NCBI GenBank assembly: GCA_030447505.1
Contig: JAUJOT010000010.1
Coordinates: 91,422 to 155,421 of the forward strand
Origin: Solirubrobacteraceae bacterium
Lineage (GTDB): Bacteria > Actinomycetota > Thermoleophilia > Solirubrobacterales > Solirubrobacteraceae
Direction: 5' to 3'
DNA length: 64,000 bases
The position numbers and the translations under genes are program-made. A model generated the notes under the pieces. It did not search any database. It was not told where the DNA came from and was given only the letters and a program-made list of their open reading frames with translations. Below, piece by piece: positions 35,007-42,949 of the stretch (within the stretch, counting starts at the first letter, position 1; each line of letters begins with the position of its first letter).

Positions 35007-35417
35007 TCAGGCGTCGACGCGTGCCAATGTCCCCTCGCGCATCAGACCGGCGACGTGCGCGGCGATCCCGCTCGCAGCGGCACGGTCGTGAACGAGGAGG
35101 CCGAGCTCAATGTTGTGGGCAAGGGCATGGCCAGTCAGGTTGGCGCTCGTAACCAGCGCCACTGCGTCGTCGGCGACGATCGCCTTGGCGTGCAGGGAAC
35201 CGCATGCTTGAGGCCGCTTGTCCGGCGGCCAGTGCCAGACCCGCACGCGGTCGAGCCGCGTGAACGCCGGGAGCTGGTCGAACGACAGCGCGCCGCCCTT
35301 GTCCTTCGCGGTCTCGAGAACGATGTCCACGATCACGCCACGGTACGCCGCGGCTGCCAAGCCGTCGAGCACCTGCGGGATCTTGTAGGCCGCGAAGCTG
35401 ATGACGAGTAGGCGGTC
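35007..35417 (-). pseudogene. Truncated DrmC (DISARM phospholipase D-like) fragment
   Basis: The minus strand reads DRLLVISFAAYKIPQVLDGL, VDIVLETAKDKGGALSFDQL, then the HKD motif SLHAKAIVADDAVALVTSAN and LTGHALAHNIELGLLV, ending at 35007. These are the C-terminal two thirds of DrmC, the PLD-family accessory of DISARM. The N-terminal part is missing: at about 35417 the sequence switches to a plus-strand sigma-factor fragment. No drmA, drmB or methyltransferase gene is nearby, so this is a relic of a former DISARM locus. The remaining domain keeps its HKD residues. Confidence 0.7.
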
Positions 35418-35570
35418 CTGGTCGCCGGCTTCAGCTACCGCGAGATCGCCCAGATGACCGGCGGACGGACGCACACCAACGTCAACAAGCACATCGCCAA
35501 GGGTCGGGCCCGCATACGGCTTGCGCGCCTGGTCGACAGCACCAACGGCCACCGGCGCGGTCGGAACTAG
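35418..35570 (+). pseudogene. C-terminal (region 4) fragment of a sigma-70-like factor
   Basis: The plus strand reads LVAGFSYREIAQMTGGRTHT, then NVNKHIAKGRARIRLARLVD and stops at TAG 35568. This is the region-4 helix-turn-helix of the same sigma family whose middle part is at 17335-17652. There is no start codon or region 2. It lies within the antisense extension of the DrmC remnant, marking a recombination junction near 35417. Confidence 0.65.
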
Positions 35571-35581
35571 CATCCGCGCTC

Positions 35582-35917
35582 GTGCTGCCAGGGCCCGACG
35601 TCGCGGCGGTCCGCCACTACTGCGAGCAGCGCGTCCCGCCGCACGCGCTCGATCAGGTCCGCGTCGAAGCCGACGTGACCGACCGCACCTTCACCGTGGT
35701 GGAGTGCCGCGCGCCATGGCGCGAGGACTTCGGCCCGGAGTGGACGCGCCGCGGCATCGCACGCTTTCGCTACACCGCCAAGCGCGGGCACTGGGCGCTG
35801 TACTGGAGCGACCGCAACCACGGGGGGCACAAGTACGACCGCGTCGCGCCGACGTCAGATGTGCTCGCGCTGCTCGACGAGCTCGACCGCGACCCCACCT
35901 GCATCTTCTGGGGCTGA
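35582..35917 (+). CDS. DUF3024 family protein
   Basis: A 111-residue protein from GTG 35582. The pattern VVECRAPWREDFGPEWTRRG, IARFRYTAKRGHWALYWSDR and a C-terminal LLDELDRDPTCIFWG fits DUF3024, small cytoplasmic proteins of unknown function found widely in actinobacteria. It has no membrane segment and no catalytic signature. It starts 11 bp after the sigma fragment and could be a leftover of chromosomal DNA or part of the island; its role is not known. Confidence 0.75.
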   Translation: MLPGPDVAAVRHYCEQRVPPHALDQVRVEADVTDRTFTVVECRAPWREDFGPEWTRRGIARFRYTAKRGHWALYWSDRNHGGHKYDRVAPTSDVLALLDELDRDPTCIFWG

Positions 35918-35978
35918 CCGAACCGCGCGGTCGAACCGGGGGGCCAAGAATCGCTGGCGCGGCTCCTTATGAGTAGAC

Positions 35979-36179
35979 ATGCGCTTCTGGTCGCGAGAGC
36001 CCGACGAGGACCCGCGAATCGACTCGATTCTGATCCTCCTCGACACCCTGACACCGGCTGGGCGCCGCGACCTCGCCAACGCGCTGCTCCGGGCCGCGTG
36101 GAGCGCATCGCTGGAGGAAACCCGCGTGCTCTTGCTCGACGTACTCGTCGCAACCGACGCGGCGGCGATCTGGGAGTAG
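35979..36179 (+). CDS. Small hypothetical protein before the excisionase gene
   Basis: A 66-residue acidic, helical protein (MRFWSREPDEDPRIDSILIL, LTPAGRRDLANALLRAAWSA) ending 5 bp before the next gene's GTG. The tight spacing with the HTH protein and integrase suggests co-transcription. No family was recognised. It may be an accessory of the integration module. Confidence 0.45.
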   Translation: MRFWSREPDEDPRIDSILILLDTLTPAGRRDLANALLRAAWSASLEETRVLLLDVLVATDAAAIWE

Positions 36180-36184
36180 AAGGC

Positions 36185-36517
36185 GTGAGTTCACCTGAGC
36201 CAAGGCAACCTCCGGCCATCGAGGCACGACCGGCTGCGTCAACCACTGATCTGCACGCCTTGCCGGCGCTGCTGACGGTCGCCGAGACCGCCGAGATCCT
36301 TCGAGTCGGGCGCAGCTGGGTCTACGAGCACGCCGCCGAGCTCGGGGCCGTCAAGCTCGGGACCGGGCAGACGGCGCCACTGCGCATCCCCCGTGACGGC
36401 GTGCAGCGGATCGTCGACGCGCCCTCTCCGCGCCGCGAGCGGCGATGGGTGCCCGCGGCCCGGGCCCGAAAGGCGACGACATCGAACGCCGAGTTGCGCG
36501 CCCGCCCCCGCCTGTAG
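36185..36517 (+). CDS. Excisionase-like helix-turn-helix protein
   Basis: A 110-residue protein from GTG 36185. The core LLTVAETAEILRVGRSWVYEHAAELGAV (read in two parts: a first helix pair LTVAETAEILRVGRSWVYEH, then LGAVKLG and a wing LRIPRDGVQRIV) is the MerR-like HTH of excisionase family proteins. The C-terminus is basic (RRERRWVPAARARKATT). It ends 13 bp before the integrase, the usual xis-int order, so it probably binds the island ends to favour excision, and may regulate the integrase. Confidence 0.75.
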   Translation: MSSPEPRQPPAIEARPAASTTDLHALPALLTVAETAEILRVGRSWVYEHAAELGAVKLGTGQTAPLRIPRDGVQRIVDAPSPRRERRWVPAARARKATTSNAELRARPRL

Positions 36518-36530
36518 CAGTCTCCGGTAT

Positions 36531-37955
36531 ATGCCCCGCAAGCCGACCGGGCAGATCCGCGAGCTCACCCTCCGCAACGGCGTCGTGAGCTACAGCGTGC
36601 GCTTCCGCGGGCGTGGCTACCCGCCCCAGAGGATCCCTCTCGGGCGCAGCGACGAGGGCATGAATCGTGCACGTGCCGAGCACGAGGCACGTCTGATCGC
36701 CAGCCAGATCCTCGCCGGCACCTGGAGCCCGCCGCTGAAAGCCGACTACGTCGAAAGCGAAATCCCGACCATCGCTCAGCTCGCCGACGAGCACTACCAA
36801 CGCAAAGTCCGGAAGGGCCTGCGCCCCAACAGCCTGGCCGACATGAAGCGCAAGCTCGAAATTCATCTGCTGCCGCACTTCGGCCACATCACCGTCAGCG
36901 AACTGACGAGCCGCGACGTCGCGGCCTACCTCGACCGAAAGCTCGCCGAGAACCGGCGGATCGAGGCAGCACTGGCAATCGGCGAGCCGCTGGTAGATGG
37001 GCGCGGGCGCGCGATGCAGCCGCTGCGCCCGCAGACGATCAACTCGCACCTGCACCTGCTCTCGGAGGTCCTCGCGCGCGCGGTGCGCGAGGGGCTGCTC
37101 GCACGCAACCCCGCCGAAGGCGAGGACCTGCGACTCGAGGTCCGCCGCGAGAAGAAGTACGGCCTCGAGCTCGACGAGGCGATGTCCCTCGTCGACGCGG
37201 CGGGCAAGCTCGACCAGCGCCCCGCGCCAAGCGACGAGCTGCGCCGCCGGATCGTCAGCATGCGCGCGACGGGCAAGGCGTGGAAGACGCTCGCCGCCGA
37301 GCTCGACATCGCCGAATCGACCGCCATCTACCACGCCAACCGCAGCACCGTGCGGCCCATGCCGCGCTACCGCCCGGTCGTCGCGACCCTCACGCTCGCG
37401 GGTCTGCGCGTCAGCGAGCTGTGCGCGCTGAACTGCGAGCACGTCGACCTCGCGCGTCGCGAGCTCCGCGTGCTCGACGCCAAGACGCCGGCGGGGGTGC
37501 GCCGTGTCGACATCCACGACGATCTCCAAGAAGAGCTCGCCGCGTACAAGGCAGCGCGTGGTGCTGCGTGGGAGCCGGGCGAGCCGGCGTTCGTGAACGC
37601 GCGCTGTAAGCGCTGGACGCGCAACGCCATCGCGCAGCACGTGATCCCGCCGGCCCTGGAAGAGGCCAACCGACAGCGCGCCGAGGCGGGGCTCCCCGCG
37701 ATCCGCGAGGAGGTCACCCCGCACACGCTGCGCTACACCTGCATCGCGTCGCTGTTCGCCGCCGGCGCCGACCAGGAGTACGTGGCCGACCAGGTCGGGC
37801 ACGAAGACGTGACGACGACCAACCGGATCTACCGGTACGTGCTGCAGCGGCGCCGGCGTGGCGAGATCGGCCGACGGCGTCAGCTGGCGATGCGCGAGTC
37901 TTCGGCAGAAGTCGGGCGGCGCGAGCGCTTGCCCAAGCGCGCGCGAGAGAGCTGA
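36531..37955 (+). CDS. int: Tyrosine recombinase (island integrase)
   Basis: A 474-residue site-specific recombinase. The N-terminal part (REL..NGVVSYSVRFRGRG) is an arm-binding AP2-like fold. The core-binding SAM-like domain has LADEHYQRKVRKGLRPNSLA and LLPHFGHITVSELTSRDVAA. The catalytic domain holds Arg in LTLAGLRVSELCAL, His-x-x-Arg in VTPHTLRYTCIASLF, His in ADQVGHEDVTTTNRIYRYV and Tyr in that IYRY. An unusual insertion before the first catalytic Arg, IVSMRATGKAWKTLAAELDI then AESTAIYHANRSTV, reads as an extra HTH. It should integrate the element at the tRNA-Phe 3' end marked by the 49-bp repeats. Confidence 0.93.
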   Translation: MPRKPTGQIRELTLRNGVVSYSVRFRGRGYPPQRIPLGRSDEGMNRARAEHEARLIASQILAGTWSPPLKADYVESEIPTIAQLADEHYQRKVRKGLRPNSLADMKRKLEIHLLPHFGHITVSELTSRDVAAYLDRKLAENRRIEAALAIGEPLVDGRGRAMQPLRPQTINSHLHLLSEVLARAVREGLLARNPAEGEDLRLEVRREKKYGLELDEAMSLVDAAGKLDQRPAPSDELRRRIVSMRATGKAWKTLAAELDIAESTAIYHANRSTVRPMPRYRPVVATLTLAGLRVSELCALNCEHVDLARRELRVLDAKTPAGVRRVDIHDDLQEELAAYKAARGAAWEPGEPAFVNARCKRWTRNAIAQHVIPPALEEANRQRAEAGLPAIREEVTPHTLRYTCIASLFAAGADQEYVADQVGHEDVTTTNRIYRYVLQRRRRGEIGRRRQLAMRESSAEVGRRERLPKRARES

Positions 37956-38607
37956 GCTCGGCCGAGTACCGCAGTCAGATCTGTCTCGGCGGTCGCGCCC
38001 ATCGCCCGCGCTCGCGACGCTCGCGCGGCACCCGCGTGCCGCGCCGGGGCAGAACTGGCTAAAGGCAGCCGCAGAATGTCCGCCTTGCGACGAACGCAGG
38101 AGTCGACGGATGTGGCGTCGCGGCACGTGAATCGCGCGGTGTCAACGGCCATCGGTTTCTCCCCAGGTACGGCCATCGGATCTCCCGGCGGCGGTCGTGA
38201 AATGTCCCGGCGAATCGCTTCGGGCTAGAAGCAGTTGTCCGCGGACCTCGACCGCTCTGTGTCCGGATGCGCCGGTTGCATTGACTGGCCCACGTTCATG
38301 ACGGAGGCCACTGGGTTGTTCCATGGCGTCGGAGAGGGCGTCGGCGACGTCCCAGACGTTGTCTCCATGCCGACCGCATGGCGGAGTCCTCGTAGAGGAC
38401 GTCGACGCCACCGAGCCAGCCCGGCCACATCCTGCGGTCGAGGTTCAGCGGCTGCTCGGTGCTCGCGTGCGGCAGCCGACCGCGAGCACGTCGCGCAGCG
38501 TCTTCTCCAGGACGCTGCCGCGTTTCGGGCGTGCCAGACGCCCCCGGCCGCAGCGACGGTCCCGGCGTGCACCGTGCGCAGTTGCGCGGCGAGCGGATCG
38601 GCGCCGC
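37956..38607. other. Stretch without a supportable gene
   Basis: No frame on either strand shows a recognised family or a convincing start here. Minus-strand frames contain short coding-like pieces (for example WDVADALSDAMEQPSGLRHE) broken across frames, consistent with decayed DNA between the integrase and the nuclease gene. Confidence 0.4.
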
Positions 38608-39501
38608 TCACCGGATGGCTCCGATGCTGACGTCGTAGCGGGCGCGTAGCGCGGCGGCGTGCGCCGCGAGATCCGCGTCGCCGAGCTGCTCCCAGTAGGC
38701 CCAGACGTCGCGGTAGCTAATCGGCATGAGCTGCACGTGGTCGTCGGTCAGCACGCCGGCGAGCTGGTCGGCCTCGTCGCGGTGGGCGGCGAAGACCGTG
38801 TGGTCATCGGCGTCGGCGGGCTCCCAGAACAGATACGCGAGCGTGACCTTGCGCTCCGAGGCGGAGGCGAGCTTCGCCGCGAGGAAGTGCTTGAGTAGCT
38901 GGGCGGCGTCGAGTAGCTCGTATCCATTCGCGGCCGCGTCCCTGTCCTCGGCAAAGGCGGCGTAGACCGCGGCCGTCTCGGTAGAGAAGAGCTTGCGCGC
39001 CTTGCTGACGAACGTATCGCTGAAGGCGGTGGCGTGCGGGCGCAGGTACTCCAGGCACTTGCTCTCCGCGAACACCCAGGCGCCGGAGGCGGGTTCGGCG
39101 ACGAGGTCGAGGTTGGGCTTGTAGCCACGCACGCCCGCGCTCCGCTGCGCCTCGAACTCGACGCCGCCGGGGAACGACCCGGCTTCGGGCACCGGCAGGG
39201 CGCGCGTGGGCTCGAACAGGCCGAACGTGTTCACGGCCAGTGCGCACGATGAGAACGCCGAGCAGAACTTCGGCCGGTGACCGCCGAGAGGGCGCAGCTC
39301 GCTGCCTTTGCCCTGGTCCAGCTGTGTGGCGATCGCCGCCCAGCGCACCGGGGTGATCGTCGCGACGAGGTTCAACTCCGGCCGCTCGCAGCGGCGGTCG
39401 CCGTCGAGTTGCGCCCCGGCAGTGGCCAGCGCGCCAGCAAGCGCGTTTTCAGCTGCCCGGCGGACGACCTGCGCGTCGCGCTGGAGTGGGCTCAGGGCCA
39501 C
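38608..39501 (-). CDS. PD-(D/E)XK nuclease-like protein
   Basis: A 297-residue protein from GTG 39501. The middle reads GYKPNLDLVAEPASGAWVFA then ESKCLEYL: a P-x-L-D strand followed by E-S-K on the next strand, the PD-(D/E)XK nuclease signature. Helices with FVSKARKLFSTETAAVYAAF and a final VQLMPISYRDVWAYWEQLGD follow. It has no membrane segment. It is divergent, with 72 bp between starts, from a second nuclease-like gene at 39574, so the two probably work together or as toxin and partner. A defence or restriction role is inferred from the fold and the island. Confidence 0.6.
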   Translation of the reverse strand: MALSPLQRDAQVVRRAAENALAGALATAGAQLDGDRRCERPELNLVATITPVRWAAIATQLDQGKGSELRPLGGHRPKFCSAFSSCALAVNTFGLFEPTRALPVPEAGSFPGGVEFEAQRSAGVRGYKPNLDLVAEPASGAWVFAESKCLEYLRPHATAFSDTFVSKARKLFSTETAAVYAAFAEDRDAAANGYELLDAAQLLKHFLAAKLASASERKVTLAYLFWEPADADDHTVFAAHRDEADQLAGVLTDDHVQLMPISYRDVWAYWEQLGDADLAAHAAALRARYDVSIGAIR

Positions 39502-39573
39502 GCGCGGACTGTAGTGAGCGGCCGGCGAGCTGCGGTCGCCGAGCGCCCCGCCGACGGCGCGTAGGCTCGTCGC

Positions 39574-40014
39574 ATGGAGTTGCTCAACGAGAACGAGGTT
39601 GTGGACGCGGTCGCCGAGCATCTGTCTGTCTGCGGGTTCGAGATCGTGCAGGCGCTCCACGGGCACCAGCGCGGCGTGGACATCATCGCCCGCCGCGCCG
39701 ACATGGGCGTCTTGCACGTCGAGGCCAAGGGCGGCACCAGCACTGTGGTGACGTCGAAAAAGTACGGTCAGCCGATGAGTCCCGGCGAGGTCCGCATCAA
39801 CGTCGCGGAAGCGTTCTACACCGCCGCGATCGCCGCCACGCCCCACCCCGACGCAGGACGTGGCGATGTCGCCGCCGCGGTCGCGTTCCACGACGACGCG
39901 CGCCACCGACGATACGTCGATCCGCTGCGCGCCGCGCTCGATCAACTCGGCGTCGGCGTGTTCTGGGTCAGGTCTCCCAAGCAGGTTGTGCTTGAAGGCC
40001 CGTGGACGATCTGA
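39574..40014 (+). CDS. Small PD-(D/E)XK-type endonuclease-like protein
   Basis: A 146-residue protein. LLNENEVVDAVAEHLSVCGF gives the first helix with the conserved Glu. GVDIIARRADMGVLHVEAKG gives the catalytic D-x(n)-E-x-K. A final strand pair GVGVFWVRSPKQVVLEGPW closes the fold. It is a minimal restriction-endonuclease-like domain similar to Mrr/VSR-type small nucleases. It is divergent from the nuclease-like gene at 38608 and has no methyltransferase nearby. The specific substrate is unknown. Confidence 0.65.
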   Translation: MELLNENEVVDAVAEHLSVCGFEIVQALHGHQRGVDIIARRADMGVLHVEAKGGTSTVVTSKKYGQPMSPGEVRINVAEAFYTAAIAATPHPDAGRGDVAAAVAFHDDARHRRYVDPLRAALDQLGVGVFWVRSPKQVVLEGPWTI

Positions 40015-40345
40015 TGTCGCGCGAACGACGCGCGAGGAACTCGCTCCGAGCCATACCGCGCGCCCGATCGGGGGTGCGCGGTCAGCTGACCGCTCGCGCG
40101 CCGCGGCGGTGCCGGTGGCGCTACGCGTCGGGACTCGTGACGTCGGTCAGGGTCCCCACCTCCGTCCGGTCCGACGCGTCCGGATTGGGCTCGGTCCCGA
40201 AACCGAGAAGTCCGGTCTTGAGGTTGTTGCCGTCGGCGTCGACGGCCGACACTGACCGCATCCGCCGGAGGGTCGCCTGCTCGGCGGCGGTCAGTTCGCG
40301 GACGGCTCCTTGCGCACTCAAGGGTTCGAATCCGCACGGTGCGCG
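40015..40345. other. Intergenic stretch, possible 66-residue ORF only
   Basis: A minus-strand frame at 40121-40321 encodes 66 residues (VRELTAAEQATLRRMRSVSA, VDADGNNLKTGLLGFG) with acceptable codon use but no family and no clear ribosome site. Nothing else in this stretch is supportable. Confidence 0.3.
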
Positions 40346-40368
40346 GCCGGGCGCCCCGTGCGCCCGGC
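40346..40368 (-). terminator. Hairpin terminator downstream of the 40370 gene
   Basis: gccgggcgc (40346-40354) and gcgcccggc (40360-40368) form a perfect 9-bp stem with a 5-base loop, immediately after the minus-strand stop at 40370. Confidence 0.65.
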
Positions 40369-40369
40369 G

Positions 40370-41572
40370 CTACGCCTCCGCTGGGAGCTGCTCGTACGGC
40401 CAGCGCGAGGGGAGCCCGAGGATGTCGGCGACGGTGGCCGTGGCGGGGTGCTCAATGTGCGCGCCGGTGGGGCGGAACTCGATCCGGCGCCACGGCCCGA
40501 AATCGGTGAGCGGGCGGGTCGCCCACGGGTTGATCCAGAGGGTCGGCTCGACCGCGCAGATGGCTGTCGGCGATAGGCGCGGGAACGTCAGGACCGCGGA
40601 GAGCCGCGCGTTGATCGAGCCATTCGGGCCCATCCACGCCCCGTCGCGCTGACGCGCGGAGTCCCACTGCCCCCTGGTGGTGTCGAACCAATGCACGAGC
40701 GGGCCCATCAGCGCGGCGTTGATCTCGCGATCCTCGACGAACGTCCCCGCGCATAGGATCGCGAGAACGTACGGCATGTTCAGTACCCCGTAGCGACCGG
40801 CCTTCTTCTTGAGCTTGCGACGCAAGGGCGTGAAGTCGTCAATCGTGTCGGCGTCGCTGAAGCGACCCGCGAGAACGCGGTGATGCGGGTAGTCCCGGTG
40901 CTCCGGCTGGAGCGGGTCGGCGACGATCGAAAACGTCCAACCGCCCGTTGCGTAATCGAACCGCGGCCGCTCACCGCCAGCGGCGAGGTCGGCCAGCAGC
41001 TCGTCCGGATCGAGGCCGTCGAGGAAGCGCTGCACAGCCTTGGTGATCTTCTTGATGCTCGGCGTGCCCGCGCCGTGGTCGGCGATATCGAGATCAACGG
41101 AGAACGCGGGCGCGTCGACCGCGTTGACGGCGTCGTGGATCTCGTCGAGCCGCCGGTTGACGACCGGGTCGCCGACGTCGTCACCGGCCAGGGCGGTCGC
41201 CTCGACGTAGAGTTCGCCGTCGCCGGAGCGCCACAGCATGTCGGGGCGGCGCCGGCCGTTGGCGTCGTTGCCGATGTCGTTGTCGACGTGATAGCCCAGC
41301 GCGCCCCCGAGCCGGTGCAGATAGAGCTCCAGGAACGCGCCGCGGTGGACGATGTCTTTCGGGTCCGCGAACCGCTCGCGGATCTGCGCCGCGGCGGCCG
41401 CTGGGAGGTCGGCGCACCATTGGTCGAGCAGTTGCCGGGTCCGTTCGGCCGCGGCGTGCGGATTGCGATCGAGCGCGTGGTACTCGCTGATCGCATACGG
41501 CGCCGGTCCCAGATCGGACCGCGGTCCTGAGGAAAACAGCGACGGTGCCACCCATCCAGCGTGACAGCCCAT
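40370..41572 (-). CDS. Large unknown island protein, possible degenerate nuclease fold
   Basis: A 400-residue protein I do not recognise. It includes IRERFADPKDIVHRGAFLEL, YLHRLGGALGYHVDNDIGND and then RRPDMLWRSGDGELYVEATA, a P-D...E-A-T pattern like a PD-(D/E)XK core with Thr in place of Lys. Later segments are FSIVADPLQPEHRDYPHHRV and LNMPYVLAILCAGTFVEDRE, with a C-terminal WRRIEFRPTGAHIEHPATA. There is no signal peptide or membrane helix. It has its own terminator and sits near the right island end. The start codon is uncertain; a shorter start is possible. Confidence 0.6.
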   Translation of the reverse strand: MGCHAGWVAPSLFSSGPRSDLGPAPYAISEYHALDRNPHAAAERTRQLLDQWCADLPAAAAAQIRERFADPKDIVHRGAFLELYLHRLGGALGYHVDNDIGNDANGRRRPDMLWRSGDGELYVEATALAGDDVGDPVVNRRLDEIHDAVNAVDAPAFSVDLDIADHGAGTPSIKKITKAVQRFLDGLDPDELLADLAAGGERPRFDYATGGWTFSIVADPLQPEHRDYPHHRVLAGRFSDADTIDDFTPLRRKLKKKAGRYGVLNMPYVLAILCAGTFVEDREINAALMGPLVHWFDTTRGQWDSARQRDGAWMGPNGSINARLSAVLTFPRLSPTAICAVEPTLWINPWATRPLTDFGPWRRIEFRPTGAHIEHPATATVADILGLPSRWPYEQLPAEA

Positions 41573-41656
41573 GCGGCGACCCTCACGCGGCGGAACGGGT
41601 TCGAGTCCGGGACCGCAATCACCGTGGACGCGAGCGTCGTCGCTTCACGACATCGG

Positions 41657-42367
41657 TCAGCCGTCGGCCTCGCCGCTGCCGTAGCGCAGCCGGACGACCT
41701 CGTCTTCGCCCTCACGGTCCATCGTGCGCAGCACTCGGCGATCCCGGGCGCGGGAGATCCATCCCTTCCTGCGGGCCTTGAGCCTCACGTACGGCAGCTC
41801 CGAGTAGTCCTCCTCGTGCAGCCCGCAGACGACCCATTCGCGGATCGGTCCCCTGCGCCCGTATGCGACATGCAGGACCGGCAGCTGTTCGCCGTTCTCG
41901 CGGTCCCAGTCCATGTGGTTGATCCACTCGTACGGGATGCGGCCGACGATCGCCACGTTGCGCCGCATCCCCTTCGGCGGCTTCTTGCCGTATTCGACGA
42001 TCCGCGCCGTGCGTCCGTCGATCGCGACCTCGTGGATGCCGGTGAAGACTTCCAGGCCGCGGTCGTGGAGGCCCTTGACCTCTAACTTGCTCCAGTCGTC
42101 GGGTCGGAACACGCGGTACACCACGTCGGGATAACTGTTCTGGCCCAGCCGGAACACGAGGACGTCTGGCGCATGCGGCTCTCTCGAGCGGTCGTACCAG
42201 TTCGGGAGGTCGAGGTGCTTGCGCAGCTCGCGCTTGACGATCGTGCGGTGCTCGATCACGCGCTGCGGGTCCGGACGCTTGAGGACCTTGCGCAGGAGAC
42301 CGAAGGCGCGCCGGGCGGCGGTGATCTCACCCCCTGATATTGGCAAGCCAGGCTCCTCGTGGGGCAC
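41657..42367 (-). CDS. Unknown island protein next to the tRNA-Phe attachment site
   Basis: A 236-residue basic protein (LLRKVLKRPDPQRVIEHRTI, LDLPNWYDRSREPHAPDVLV, VYRVFRPDDWSKLEVKGLHD, EVFTGIHEVAIDGRTARIVE, HVAYGRRGPIREWVVCGLHE). No family was recognised. The charged N-terminal helices followed by a strand-rich middle suggest a soluble protein, possibly nucleic-acid binding. It is the last gene before the right end of the island. The start is uncertain within the first 15 residues. Confidence 0.55.
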   Translation of the reverse strand: MPHEEPGLPISGGEITAARRAFGLLRKVLKRPDPQRVIEHRTIVKRELRKHLDLPNWYDRSREPHAPDVLVFRLGQNSYPDVVYRVFRPDDWSKLEVKGLHDRGLEVFTGIHEVAIDGRTARIVEYGKKPPKGMRRNVAIVGRIPYEWINHMDWDRENGEQLPVLHVAYGRRGPIREWVVCGLHEEDYSELPYVRLKARRKGWISRARDRRVLRTMDREGEDEVVRLRYGSGEADG

Positions 42368-42466
42368 CCCGGCAGTTTAGGTCGCCGATGGCGACGGAGC
42401 CGCCGCCGACCGCCCCCCGGCGCCGACGTGCGTCGTGCCACCCGCCTTGTCGGTGGTAAGGGTGCC

Positions 42467-42488
42467 GAAAAGGCCCGAAAAGGCCCAC
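42467..42488. repeat. Tandem gaaaaggccc repeat near the right island end
   Basis: gaaaaggccc (42467-42476) is followed at once by gaaaaggcccac (42477-42488). The same 12-mer occurs near the left island end at 21697-21708, with an inverted copy (gtgggcctttt) at 21718-21728. Position inside both ends, within 75-150 bp of the att repeats, fits integrase or excisionase arm sites; this is an inference. Confidence 0.5.
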
Positions 42489-42559
42489 GGGAGCGGCTGA
42501 GCCGATCTGCCGTCCGGCGACGCCTCCTGAATAAAACCGCGGTTTGCAGGCTTTCCGGT

Positions 42560-42608
42560 GATGGCGAGACCCGGACTCGAACCGGGGACACCACGATTTT
42601 CAGTCGTG
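42560..42608. repeat. Right attachment-site repeat
   Basis: A perfect 49-bp copy of 21546-21594, covering the 3' part of the intact tRNA-Phe gene. The two copies bracket 21,014 bp containing the integrase, excisionase-like gene and all defence-like cargo. Confidence 0.88.
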
Positions 42609-42634
42609 TGCTCTACCAACTGAGCTATCTCGCC
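42562..42634 (-). tRNA. tRNA-Phe (GAA)
   Basis: A 73-nt gene on the minus strand. The acceptor stem is GGCGAGA/TCTCGCC with discriminator A, D arm GCTC...GAGC, anticodon stem CACGA/TCGTG around loop CTGAAAA (anticodon GAA), and T arm CCCGG-TTCGAGT-CCGGG. CCA is not encoded. It is the integration target of the neighbouring island: its 3' part is duplicated at 21546-21594, and the intact gene here has been restored by the element. Confidence 0.97.
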
Positions 42635-42949
42635 GCGGTCGCGGAGGATACCGCCGTCGCTGCGGTCCCTACGACAAGCGGGCGGGGAGCGTTCGGCTAT
42701 AGCGGCGACGCGTCCGTGCTTCAGCCGACGCGCGAGAGCCGCTCGCGGTGGAGCAGGACGAAGCACAGGTAGAGCTGGCGATCTTCACGCGCCTCGCGAA
42801 GTTCGCCGCGAGCTCGCCGCGGGGCCTTCGGCCCGGCGACGACGAGCACGAGACACCGCGAGCTCGAACAGCCCGAGCGTGCGCTGCGGCGGCCAGCGCG
42901 CCGGTCGCCGAGCGAGCCGTCGCCCGGTCCATGGGACCGCGCCGGCCCG
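42635..42949. other. Stretch without a supportable gene
   Basis: Between tRNA-Phe and the M23 peptidase no frame shows a family. A minus-strand tail (ELREAREDRQLYLCFVLLHR) looks coding-like but lacks a start and homology I can name. Confidence 0.35.

Noticed and set aside
37956..38607. A gene between integrase and nuclease
   Set aside because: Coding-like pieces are short and split across frames, with no start or recognised family.
40318..40345. tRNA-like ggttcgaatcc string
   Set aside because: The T loop is present by chance but the flanking bases do not pair into a T stem and no other arm can be drawn.
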